DNA of 31,472 nt, from positions 765,982 through 797,453 of the forward strand of contig NMRA01000114.1 of the NCBI GenBank assembly GCA_002633005.1, written 5' to 3'. The translations under genes and the position numbers were made by a program. Origin of the DNA: Phoronis australis. Taxonomy: Eukaryota > Phoronida > Phoronidae. This document shows, one piece after another, positions 1 to 9,862 of the stretch. The first letter of the stretch is position 1. The number at the start of each line of letters is the position of its first letter. Below the pieces are notes generated by a model, which saw only the letters and a list, made by a program, of their open reading frames with translations, had not been told where the DNA came from and ran no database searches.

Positions 1-880
1 CTCTCATGTCACATGGTGTCTTCCCATGTGTCATAGTGTCCTCTCATGTCACATGGTGTCTTCCCATGTGTCATAGTGTCCTCTCATGTCACATGGTGTC
101 TTCCCATGTGTCATAGTGTCCTCTCATGTCACATGGTGTCTTCCCATGTGTCATAGTGTCCTCTCATGTCACATGGTGTCTTCCCATGTGTCATAGTGTC
201 CTCTCATGTCACATGGTGTCTTCCCATGTGTCATAGTGTCCTCTCATGTCACATGGTGTCTTCCCATGTGTCATAGTGTCCTCTCATGTCACATGGTGTC
301 TTCCCATGTGTCATAGTGTCCTCTCATGTCACATGGTGTCTTCCCATGTGTCATAGTGTCCTCTCATGTCACATGGTGTCTTCCCATGTGTCATAGTGTC
401 CTCTCATGTCACATGGTGTCTTCCCATGTGTCATAGTGTCCTCTCATGTCACATGGTGTCTTCCCATGTGTCATAGTGTCCTCTCATGTCACATGGTGTC
501 TTCCCATGTGTCATAGTGTCCTCTCATGTCACATGGTGTCTTCCCATGTGTCATAGTGTCCTCTCATGTCACATGGTGTCTTCCCATGTGTCATAGTGTC
601 CTCTCATGTCACATGGTGTCTTCCCATGTGTCATAGTGTCCTCTCATGTCACATGGTGTCTTCCCATGTGTCATAGTGTCCTCTCATGTCACATGGTGTC
701 TTCCCATGTGTCATAGTGTCCTCTCATGTCACATGGTGTCTTCCCATGTGTCATAGTGTCCTCTCATGTCACATGGTGTCTTCCCATGTGTCATAGTGTC
801 CTCTCATGTCACACGGTGTCTTCCCATGTGTCATAGTGTCCTCTCTTGCCACATGATGTCTTCACATGTCACATGGTGTG
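1..880. repeat. 40-bp minisatellite array, 21 copies plus decayed copies
   Basis: A 40-bp unit repeats head to tail from base 1 to 840, with degenerate copies to about 880, and runs off the left edge. Each unit is two related 20-bp halves, one with CTCTCATGTCACATGGTGTC and one with TTCCCATGTGTCATAGTGTC. The copies are almost identical; the only change I see before 840 is one T-to-C near 814. Within a unit TGTCACATGG can pair with CCATGTGTCA (9 of 10 bases), so every copy can form a short hairpin. Because 40 is not a multiple of three, no long protein repeat results. It lies upstream of the first visible PRKCSH exon and is therefore probably intronic. Confidence 0.98.
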
Positions 881-1151
881 TGATGCCATATAATATTTTA
901 GCGTCACTAATTTGGTGGACGTTTTATTGTATTTTAAGCCTTAAAACATAAGGTTTTGATGACAGAGGTGTTCAGAAATTTATTTCCAAGTGAAAAAACG
1001 TGGGATTAGATTTTCTCGTTGAAGTGGTGGCCGTCCTTCTTTACTAAGTAAACTTCGTTGACTTTGCCAACATGTACAACCTCTACTTTTGCATGTTAGC
1101 GCTGTTTGGTATTAAAATTCACTAATATATCAGTTATTTGTTATCTTGCAG
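881..1151 (+). other. End of PRKCSH intron before the first visible exon
   Basis: This is unique AT-rich sequence between the minisatellite and the 3' splice site TTATCTTGCAG at 1141-1151. I see no coding sequence in it. Confidence 0.6.
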
Positions 1152-4100
1152 TCTCGGCTAACAGCTCTGGAACCAGAGAAGAACGAGGCACTGAAAATCA
1201 AAAATGATATGGAAGGTATGTCTTTGGCCCAGTGCTCTCCAAAAGTTTTCTGACAAATTGACCCACAATTCCCTGTCATGATGGCTGATTTGAAGAGGAA
1301 TACATCATCTGAGTAATCTCCCCTGATGACCAAGAATAAAGGGGAAGTAACAGGAAGTCCTGTTAATAAGATGCTAACAGAATTAACTGTCACAAAGGGA
1401 AACTGTATTTTGTCTGATTACTTTAGACTTATACTGTAAATAGAAACATTGTGAGCTGATGATTTTCAGTGGATTTTTTATGGAATCTATAGTGGTGACT
1501 GATGCATCGTAATGTCTTCCACTCGACACCTTGATCAGTTGAGGGCTATGAGAACGCCATCTAGTGTTAAAACCTAAAAGCTCAAATCATTGGTTACCAT
1601 TGACCCCTTTAAACTCTAGATGGTGTTCTCACTGATCTCAACTGAACAAGGTGTGAAAACATTTGACTTTCTGTTTCAAACCGGGTTGTGAAGGGTCACT
1701 GTTTCGCACCTTTAATAAGATATTTGAATCTTTGATTTTTAAAATATCTGTGGTGTATTTAGAATTAAAGAAGTCTGCTGAAGAGTTGGAGAAAGCTGCA
1801 AAGGACAAACATGAAGCTGAGTGGGAAGGTAGGATGCTTAGTGTTTGTCTGAGGCTGGCAAATAATGTCATGCTTTGAAGGAAGTAAAGCACCTTGCGCT
1901 GTTTTCTCTTTATTTTGAAATATATCTGTGTCATCATTGATACTCAGTGTGTTGGACCATTGATACTTGTTGCTAAATGGTAGAATGCAAAATAAAAAGG
2001 TGTAGTGTAAAAACCAACTATCTGCTCCGAACGTTATTTATGCATCTCATTTCCAGTTGATTTTTATAGCTAAGCACAAGTCGGCGTAATGTTTCTAAAC
2101 TAGAAGATATAGTTTGTTGGTCATGAAAAGTGTTCTTGTTGTGTTCAATTCACTACTAATTCAATGTTTGCTAGTTGACCGTTGTTATAGTTTTTCTGGA
2201 TTGTTTTTTGAGAGTTCGTTTCCATTAAAATTGCAGGTTTTATTTGAGTTTGTCCTCGATACAATCCACTGAAAAGCCATGCTGATGTATTCGCCTGTAT
2301 TGTAAAAAAATCCTTGTTGCCCAACTTAAGCATTTTCTTTTAAGATAAAATTTGTTTTGTGAAACAGTCCTCTGATTTACCATATACACGTAAATAAGAA
2401 CGTTTTTGTGCTTCAGAAATGAAGAAGAAATTGCAGGCGGCTAAAGATGAACAAGATGCTGAAAATGCATTCATTGAATTGGATACAGATTCTGACAACA
2501 GGTGGAGTAACCCTCGACATTATGTTAATCAGGAGGTCGTCATTTGCAAAATGGCCAAATCCCAGATCACGTTTCTAGAATCCAAGTCGCAGCTGTGGGT
2601 CCCAGTTTGCAAAACACTGTGGACTAAAAAATATAAAAATATGAAAATCCATCAGCGAGCTGTTGATTTGGCAACTGTAAGTGATTCTGCGAGTATTTTA
2701 TAATAATGGAATTAATGCAACGTGCCTCGACTTACGTCAGTGATGTAGCGAAGTGTAAAATACTCGGTTTGCATGAGCTGAAATTCCCCAAGTCGCTCAC
2801 GTGCAGCTAATGCAAGTTGGTCAAAATCTCATTTCCGAATTGTTGATTGCAAATGCAACCAGCTGCTTGTTTTGTCAAATCCTGATTAGTGCGACTCATT
2901 TCAACGAGATGTTCAATAAAACAACACGGTTGACTATAATGTTTTGACCCCTGTCTATATGTCATCATCCTTTTGCTGGGCCACCTTCCCCCAGATGTGG
3001 CGCTGTGACAAACGATATCTTCATTACCGATTTTTCATTATTTCAGGGTATCGTTAGACGAACTTCAGGCCCATTCAGAGTTTGATGCGGACAGCAATGG
3101 TGAGGTGTCTAGGGACGAAGCTAAGGTAAGATGGTGGTGACCCAAAGCGTGTTGTCTCCTCAAGACACAACCATGCTTCATGAGCTCAATTTTTCACTTC
3201 AAAAGTCAATTTGACTTTCTACAACCTTTCTGAGGTGTTGGCGTGTTACAACTATTATTAAAATCTCTTGGTCTATTTACACCAACTTCTTGTCTATTTA
3301 CACTGTCATGACGTTTCAGTCGGTCTATTCTCCAACCATCGTCGGGTGTTCCGGCGTTCTTAGAAGAACGAGCACAGATATGTGGTACCCTCATGGTGTG
3401 ATTTCCTGCCTCGGACGAACAAATACATCGTGAGTGTACCACAAATCCGTGGTTGTTCTTCTAAGAACGATGGCTGGAGAATAGACCGACCGAAACGTCG
3501 TGACAGTGTAAATAGACCAACAGATTTTAATAATAATTGTAAAAGGCAATTTAGCATTGGCATTTTTATGGACTCTGCATTTCGAAATCACTCTTCCATT
3601 GCCTCGTTTTCTCAACCAGCTGTCATATACTGTCACCCAGTCAGACTAATTTCATAGGTGTTCACCGCATTTAGATCACTTCAACCTGCCATCTGGCTGG
3701 GTAACAGATTTTTGCTTGATTGCCGGGGTTACTACAATCATCACATGTATTTTAGAGTATATTTTGATAACAGAATGCTTCCACGGTGTATGATGAGCCA
3801 CCTATCATTCACAAAAACCAAACTTAATAAGCTGCTGCTGCTGGAAGTGTCTGTTCAAATGTCAAACTAGTAACTTGGTAACGTAATGTTCCGCACATGG
3901 GTATTATATTTTGCTGCACTTACGGGATTTCATGTGTTGACAGAGGAGGCGGGGAACTTCAACAAAATTAGGTGTTATTCTGTTGCTTCAATTAATACTC
4001 GCATTGTTTCCATAGCAATATGTTGAAGTGGATGATCCAGTAGACATCAAGTACTTCGCCGAAACTGTGTGGCCCAAGATCAAGACAATATTCCAGTTTG

Positions 4101-7100
4101 CGGCTTCCAGCACAGAGGCCCCACCTCCAACCACTCCTCAATCGGTTGAAGCCCCGCCCACTGAGGATTCTGATGATGTAGGGGAGGGACCAGATGATGA
4201 GGAATATGGTGATGGTGATGATGATGAGGAGGAGGACAGAGACGGCCCAGAGGTGAGGAATTGTGGGTAGTTTTTTCACGTAACTATGAAAATGTTCTCT
4301 AGAACATAAAATACAATGTGATACAATGAGTACTTTATGTTGTTGTCTTATGTTGTTTTGTATTCTATGTTTTTTTTTGATAAACAGCAATCAGTTGCCA
4401 ATGCCTTGAACTGTGGTTGAGGTAATAGTCAGGTATAACACGCTTGTATTTTGAGAACCAGTTTTCTCCACTGAATAACGGGCGTCAATCTGGTTCTCAA
4501 AATGTGGATACGTTTTATCTGACTTTTGTCATGGTTGACTCGGAATAAGATAGTTCTTATTCTAGCGAGTAGATGGCTTACCCATGGATGTCTAAACTTG
4601 ATCTCTGCTGTTTTATAATGGCACTCTGCCTTTCAGGAACCTGAGAATGGAAAAACTGAGGAAGAGACTAAAGAACCTGAAATGCCCGACTATGACGAAG
4701 AGACGAAGAAACTAATGGAAGGTGTGTGTGTGCGTGTGCATGTTTGTGTGTGTGTTTGTGTGTGTGTGTGTTTGTGTGTTAAAAGAGTGTAGGAAAGCTT
4801 CAGCACCCTTTACTTAACGGCTCCTGTATATTGTACGTCTGCCATGGGATGGTATTTAACATTATAACACCACCAAAAACATACCTGCCACCCTATTTTA
4901 CTAAATGTTCCTTTGGAAGAGTTTGGCTCGTGAACCAGTCAAAAGGCTTTGACAGTTGTGCTGGCCAATTGAGCTATCTTACAGGTATTAAATCAAATGC
5001 AGCCATTACAACGTTATGCTATTGTTGAAGTTTTCCTCTCCAATTAGAGTTTTATGATTAAAGAGTTCGGAATACAGTTTGCAATGTTTGAATGCGAGAT
5101 TGTCTTGGTGATAAAACGTCGTTCGGTATCTCAAAAATCTTTTAAGTGTGGTCTGCACGCCGCTTATTACCCACATCACGTGACCTATTGAATATAAATC
5201 ACGTGGTGTGGTCAACAGGTGTCGTGCAGACCAGACTTAAAAATATTTGCGATCTATATTTCCAGGCAGGTTTAAGCTTTACATATTCATATATATTAGC
5301 ATTGTTGATACGGAATAATAGGTCTAAAGCATATGTAAAGTTCTTATGGAAATGTTTCATGTGTAAGTCTAATGGAGTTATATGGGTAAACCTTGTTCTG
5401 TCAGTTCTTAATATGTCTTATATTTTCAGCTGCTGAGAAGGCGCGGGCAGATTTCAATGAAGCGGAGAGCACGTTTAACCGTCTTGATGGTGAATTTAAG
5501 TAAGTCTGGAATCTCACACTTGATTAGATATGTTGGGGAAACTTAGCGTTTGTAGTTGAAACAGCTTTTACTATTGGCTTATTCACGAAGTGTGGTGCTT
5601 TGGAAGTAATTGTAATGGAATGCCTCATGCTCTCATAGCTTTGTTCTTTTGACTTAGAGAGAGTTTTGTACGGATTTGTCGGCAGAAAACAGATGAGTTT
5701 TCAGAGACTGTGAGAGCATTCAAGTTGAGCCGATGAACAGTCATTACAATTGTGTATTTGCAGAGCCGTGCATCTCAGTGATTAGTGCAATGTACTCGCA
5801 ACTGAAAGGTCATGGGTTCAATCACTGCCTGTTGCAGCTGTGTAGTGTGCTCTTGAATAATTCACATAGTATTGACCTGTGTTGCCTCAGCCTACTCAGG
5901 TGAAACAGAGTAGCAGACATGGTTAGGAAGTAGTCCGTATTGGGCTGGCGTCGAGTCCAGAGGGCGTTCAAAGACTCAAATTTGGTCTCACTACAAAAAA
6001 TGGAGTTAGCACCTTGCCCAAAGAGTGTAGTCAGTACATTGAAATTGTTTGTGAATTATTGCATGTTGTATAATCTTTCAGTGACATCAACAAGTTCCTT
6101 GAGACTGACCTCGGTCCAAATGAGTCGTTCTACCCCCTGAAGGGTCAGTGTTTTGAATTCACTGACCGCGAGTACACGTACAGGATATGTCCGTATGATA
6201 AAGCCATACAGAAGCCTAAGAACGGAGGCTCAGAGACTCATTTAGGGTAAGTGTAAACAGACAGGTGGATATTGATGGCTTTGGCAAAGCGCCAACGGCG
6301 CTAACAGCCCGTTTCACTTGTCACTGTAACAGGGCATTAGGGGAAAAGACTTGTACCGTAAAATCTCACCAATGTCGGGCAAAAATAATCACCAAAATTG
6401 GTCTTTTTTCATTTTTCAAGCTCTTTTAATATTGTTTTGAATGTCCACAGTTGCTGGAGACATTGTCTGCAGGTATCTATGGCATAGACATTTATTGTGA
6501 TATATCATTTATTTGGTGGTACTTATCTTTTATTAAAAAATGAAAACATAAATTTCACTTGTCCGCCATATTGTGTCCTAAATTGGTGAGATTTTATCAT
6601 ATTATGTTAATGACGTGCATTAATGAATTGTTTGTGCTCTGTTGTCTTAGAAAAGTATTTGTTCATGTTTTGGGGTGGAAGGCTTTGTTTTGGTTGTTTG
6701 ATATAGGAATGCAGTAGCACTCAGTGACCGGAATGCGTAGCACTCAGTGACCTCATCTTTATCAATAGTGTATTGTGTGGAGAGCGAAGAATGCTGTGTT
6801 AAGTTAGTAATGTTCACATGTTATGTTAAAACCTTTAAAGTGATTTCGTTTACCATTTCAATGAGTTTTTAAAGATGGAGAAGTTCGTTGCTTTAAGTCC
6901 TGGTTCATATTTTCATGTATATGCAATACTGCTGACGTTGATTGCACTACCATTTGTTTCTTGACACCTGTAGGTCTTGGGGTCGTTTCGATGGTCCTAA
7001 TGATAACAAATATTCGGTGATGAAGTTCGACCACGGCACCAAATGTTGGAATGGTCCGGACCGATCCGCCACAGTAAGTTCTTAGAGCTCCGCACCTGCT

Positions 7101-8025
7101 TATAGTTGATTGGTTGTACAACAGTTTGTTGGGAAACCAGGGGGGGTGTGAAGTAAACTAAAGGGTTCTAGTTAGAAGATGCACCTGGGTGGTTGACATC
7201 TGCAAAATAATTGTAAAAAGTGTGAAACCATAAAGCTTTAAATCTCTGTCTTCACCACATGTGAACACTAGGTGGCGCTGCATTAAGCACTTCCCTTTTT
7301 AAAACTGACTGAATTCTTTGAGATAATCAAGATCTGTCTGATAAGTGCTCTGTTTTTTTTTTTGGTTAGGTTCTCAAGCTTAGTCAGTCTTTTATTATGA
7401 CTTATCAAGCCCAAAGAGGGCGGGCGGGAACTACTCAACAAAGGAGCTGTAGTTACACTGCAGGAGTTTCTCGTTAATTTTGTTCTAGCTATTAAACCAA
7501 TTTTTGTCATTCAGAGACTGAAAAGGGTCAACTTTTAATGACGGATTCAGTTTTTATAAACCGCAGTTTCAAAAATGTCTTGCAATGTATTTATGTATTT
7601 TGTTTAACTTTGCTGTCATGGCAACCAATTCAGTCTATTCCCTAATCCAAAACAGAAGAATCCTGTCATAAAAGTCCATGAATTGGGGCAAGTAGCTATT
7701 CAAATTCCAACCTGTAAGAAGTATTCAATGTTGCCAATGGGGAATGAGACGTAGCATCTCATAGAATGTTATCCACCAAATACTGTGGCGCCATGTTGTG
7801 ATACTGTGGCGCCATCTTGTGATGAAGTATTCAATATGTCCTCCGTATATCTTATAAAATTGATGTATGCCCCTTCTCTTGTTCCAGGTATTTATCCATT
7901 GTGGAATGGAAAATGCACTGACGAGCGCTTCAGAACCAAATCGCTGCGAGTATCAGTTTGATTTGACTACGCCAGCAGTGTGCGACCAACCCACCGAGAG
8001 TTTTGACCCTCACGATGAACTTTAA
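1152..8025 (+). CDS. PRKCSH: Glucosidase 2 subunit beta (PRKCSH), 3' ten coding exons
   Basis: Non-catalytic beta subunit of ER alpha-glucosidase II. It retains the alpha subunit in the ER and binds the glycan so that the two inner glucoses of N-glycans can be trimmed. Exons read: 1152-1215, 1763-1828, 2417-2501, 3047-3125, 4016-4252, 4637-4721, 5430-5499, 6082-6246, 6974-7073 and 7888-8025. Splice phase is kept at all nine junctions, giving 362 residues and a TAA stop. In order: a charged coiled coil (residues 1-60), EF-hand loops at 66-77 and 85-96, an acidic Pro/Glu/Asp linker (about 130-200), a second short coiled coil (206-227) and an MRH domain with six cysteines (252, 265, 308, 322, 337, 349). 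The C terminus is HDEL, the ER retrieval signal. The family is usually about 500-530 residues, so the N-terminal signal peptide and LDLa modules lie left of the window. The identification is secure; individual splice sites are inferred. Confidence 0.96.
1526..1654. repeat. Foldback element (about 45-bp inverted arms) in PRKCSH intron
   Basis: Left arm 1526-1572 and right arm 1611-1654 are imperfect reverse complements. Shared blocks are ACACCTTG, TCAGTTGAG, TGAGAAC and CCATCTAG. The spacer is about 38 bp. The ends read ACACC...GGTGT, as in a MITE. I see no clear target-site duplication and no coding sequence. Confidence 0.75.
2417..3125 (+). other. PRKCSH: PRKCSH EF-hand pair, first loop split by an intron
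   Basis: Exon 2417-2501 ends inside the calcium loop DTDSDN and exon 3047-3125 completes it with RVSLDE. A second loop, [12 protein letters not shown], follows in the same exon. Both have acidic or Asn ligands at loop positions 1, 3 and 5 and Glu at 12. The first loop has Asn where Gly is usual at position 6, which is tolerated in many EF-hands. The donor of the first exon is the weak GTGGAG. If it were skipped, the frame stays open to a stop at 2701-2703. Confidence 0.85.
3246..3542. repeat. Large imperfect inverted repeat (foldback/MITE) in PRKCSH intron
   Basis: The left arm (about 3246-3400) and right arm (about 3430-3542) are reverse complements over more than 100 bases. Shared landmarks are TTATTAAAATCT, GGTCTATTTACA, CGGTCTATTCTCCA and GTTCTTAGAAGAAC. 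The left arm carries two short extra segments, one near 3277-3300 that partly repeats GTCTATTTACAC and one near 3345-3355. The ORFs on both strands here are by-products of the palindrome. Confidence 0.85.
4428..4528. repeat. Short foldback, 14-bp perfect core
   Basis: ATTTTGAGAACCAG at 4448-4461 is matched by its reverse complement at 4490-4503. Pairing continues imperfectly outward through AGTCAGGTATAA on the left and TTATCTGACTT on the right. Total length is about 100 bp, in the intron between PRKCSH exons 4016-4252 and 4637-4721. Confidence 0.65.
4722..4780 (+). repeat. (TG)n microsatellite abutting a splice donor
   Basis: Imperfect TG/TTTG repeats begin exactly at the 5' splice site of PRKCSH exon 4637-4721. 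The donor GT is the first dinucleotide of the repeat, which is unusual and could allow alternative donor choice in steps of two bases. Confidence 0.85.
5127..5256. repeat. Near-continuous palindrome (foldback element)
   Basis: The left arm 5127-5189 and right arm 5191-5256 meet almost without a spacer. Shared blocks are TTTTTAAGT, GGTCTGCACG and CACGTGA or its complement. The core CACGTG occurs on both arms. It lies in the intron before PRKCSH exon 5430-5499. Confidence 0.75.
5763..5960 (+). mobile_element. tRNA-derived SINE
   Basis: The head (5763-5835) looks like a decayed tRNA gene. It has CTCAGTGATTAG, like the pol III A box and D arm, then GGTCATGGGTTCAATCACTGCC, matching the B box and T arm. 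It does not close into an intact cloverleaf, so it is not a functional tRNA. A non-tRNA body follows with CCTACTCAGGTGAAACAG. The 3' end is uncertain, somewhere between 5950 and 6000. It is intronic in PRKCSH. Confidence 0.6.
6359..6596. repeat. Element with 15-bp perfect terminal inverted repeats
   Basis: TAAAATCTCACCAAT at 6359-6373 and its exact reverse complement at 6582-6596 bracket about 208 bp of AT-rich non-coding sequence. A related pair occurs near 22868 and 23038 around a different interior. This could be a MITE family or a recurring inverted motif. Confidence 0.55.
6707..6753. repeat. Tandem duplication, 23-24 bp, two copies
   Basis: The first copy is 6707-6730 and the second 6731-6753. 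Both share GTAGCACTCAGTGACC. Intronic, with no coding role seen. Confidence 0.85.
7780..7821. repeat. 21-bp tandem duplication, two copies
   Basis: ATACTGTGGCGCCAT is repeated with period 21 and one mismatch. It lies about 70 bp upstream of the last PRKCSH exon. Confidence 0.9.
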
Positions 8026-9777
8026 CCTTAAGATGATCACATAGGCATAATGATGAGGAACCAACGTTATAGGGCTTGGTGTCTGACCTCTGTATATTTT
8101 GAAGAGAACGTCCGCTGAATACCATGTGTTGATATTCATATACATGGAGGTAGAACACTCCACCTGGTGGACACTTTCTCTCCTGCTACATCAATGACAT
8201 CATGTTAGCTATTAGTTTGGGAAACTAATTGGTGTGGTTACATAAATAGGTAACATAGTTCTTAGTGGGCTTGGGGTGTCTGTTTCATGAAAAATGACTG
8301 TTTAAAATCACCATTTACCATGTTTTGACAAGTGATTACATTGTCAGTATCATTAAACCTTCCTTTATGGATCTGCAAATCACAATCACACAGTCCAATA
8401 TCCCAAAAACGAAGAAAAGTGACTTAATTGAAAGTCTCTAAATCTCATCCTACCTTATTGTCATAAACCACGCGAAAACGAGCTGCAATATCTTATGACT
8501 TTTCACACTAACCACAATTGAGGATGACCAGTAATGTGAATGGTTGTCCCGATTTTACATAGTACCGTATGTATCGACCAATAACTGCTTGTAACTGGAG
8601 ATCAGCTGATTAACATATCATCTGATAATGATTGTGGGTGTTCTAATTTGACTGCTGATCAACAGGTGATGTTGTTTTTTGGTGTTTTTTGAAATGAAAT
8701 TTGTGATTTTAGGCATTTTAGGACTTAAGTCAGCAATTTTAACTTTGGCTCCCACTTCCCTGTGGCTGAATACATTTTTGTCTTGTATCTTTTAACACGT
8801 TTCACTTTAGAAATAGTTATGCACATTATCTGAGCATTCAGTTATTTTTATGGGTACATTTTCGGAGACCATGAACTTTTACTGACAGAAGTGAAATAAA
8901 AAAATTCCGAAATAGTTGTGTGGAGCTCAAGGCGGAATTTCTGACTTTAGTCATAAGTCGTTTTTTGTCAAATGCAGAAGTGTTAAGAGTACACCAATGA
9001 TCCTGTAAAGTTGGTACTTAATGAGTGTTTCACATTGTGTTGTGTACTGTTGACATATTACAGTCAATCTTCGCATAATGTGTCCGAGAAATGAAATTCT
9101 AGATTGTCAAATTTCTTTACAAAAATAAATATGTCATAAAATTTTAGTCTCTTACTAGCATTTTTGAACAACATTTTGGTTTCCAAAATTTACTGTTAAG
9201 TGATCCGCCTTTAGAAAAAGGAAAAATTTGCAATTATAGCAGTTTTGTGTGTAATAGTGCAGAATTACCCAACTATTATTTATGACCTCATGTCGGTGCT
9301 GGATGCAGAAAAAATGTGACTCTATACTGTTCTTTTGGGTGTTCTTTCGGTAAAAATCTCGCCACATTCGGACATAAAAAATTGTTAGAATTGTCACATT
9401 TCATGTTTCATTGGCTTCTAGTGTAAATATTGTGTCTACAATTCTACAGAACATTGTTTTGTGGTACAGAACTTGAAAATGGTAAAACATTACTGTAGGG
9501 TTTCTTATCATTTATGAATTAATAAAATATGTGTCTTAGATTTGTGAGTTACTGTAAAGTCTATGCAGCCTGTGCTCATATTTAAAACCTCAAGTGTTTG
9601 GTATTGTTTTTCAGTACCAAAGCTTATTAACATTTTAACTAGTCTTTGTTCAAAGCCAGTGGCATCCCTTCGAAATTTTTTTGGTAAATTTGTAAAACTG
9701 TCTACCTTTAATGTCCACAAAAAATATAGTGGTGTTTAAACAATAAATATAACACCCCTCAACTAGGGTATTGGTAA
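8026..9777 (+). other. PRKCSH 3' untranslated region and convergent gene boundary
   Basis: There is no credible coding sequence here. AATAAA poly(A) signals on the plus strand occur at 8895-8900, 9521-9526 and 9742-9747, so the 3' UTR could be about 0.9 to 1.7 kb long. If the last signal is used, the transcript end nearly meets or overlaps the end of the minus-strand gene. Confidence 0.55.
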
Positions 9778-9783
9778 TTTATT
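9778..9783 (-). terminator. Poly(A) signal of the minus-strand gene
   Basis: TTTATT on the plus strand reads AATAAA on the minus strand, about 80 bases after the TGA stop at 9863-9865. It is the first such hexamer downstream and the likely 3' processing signal. Confidence 0.65.
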
Positions 9784-9862
9784 TCTATGGCTTACGGTGC
9801 TGTTTTTTGGTCAAATATTCCTTCTTGGCGTGTAACTGTTGTACTTGAAAAAGGCAACCATT

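Larger units (their letters stand above)
6082..8025 (+). other. PRKCSH: PRKCSH MRH lectin domain and HDEL tail
   Basis: Three exons encode the mannose-6-phosphate-receptor-homology fold. The Gln of QCFEF (251), the Trp and Arg of CWNGPDR (309, 314), and the Glu and Tyr of RCEYQF (338, 339) sit where the family places its mannose-contacting residues. The six cysteines fit the expected three disulfides. The final residues HDEL (359-362) are the KDEL-type signal that returns the complex to the ER. The last exon holds the end of the domain, the tail and the stop. Confidence 0.9.

Noticed and set aside
1-880. CRISPR array
   Set aside because: The repeats are contiguous with no unique spacers, in an animal genome.
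766-951. Open frame over the end of the minisatellite
   Set aside because: It is a by-product of the 40-bp repeat, and the frame shifts with each unit.
4028-4390. Minus-strand hydrophobic frame opposite PRKCSH exon 4016-4252
   Set aside because: It is the complement of the GAT/GAG-rich acidic exon; apparent Ile/Leu richness comes from that.
5763-5835. Functional tRNA gene
   Set aside because: The A and B boxes are visible but the acceptor and anticodon stems do not pair properly and a SINE body follows.
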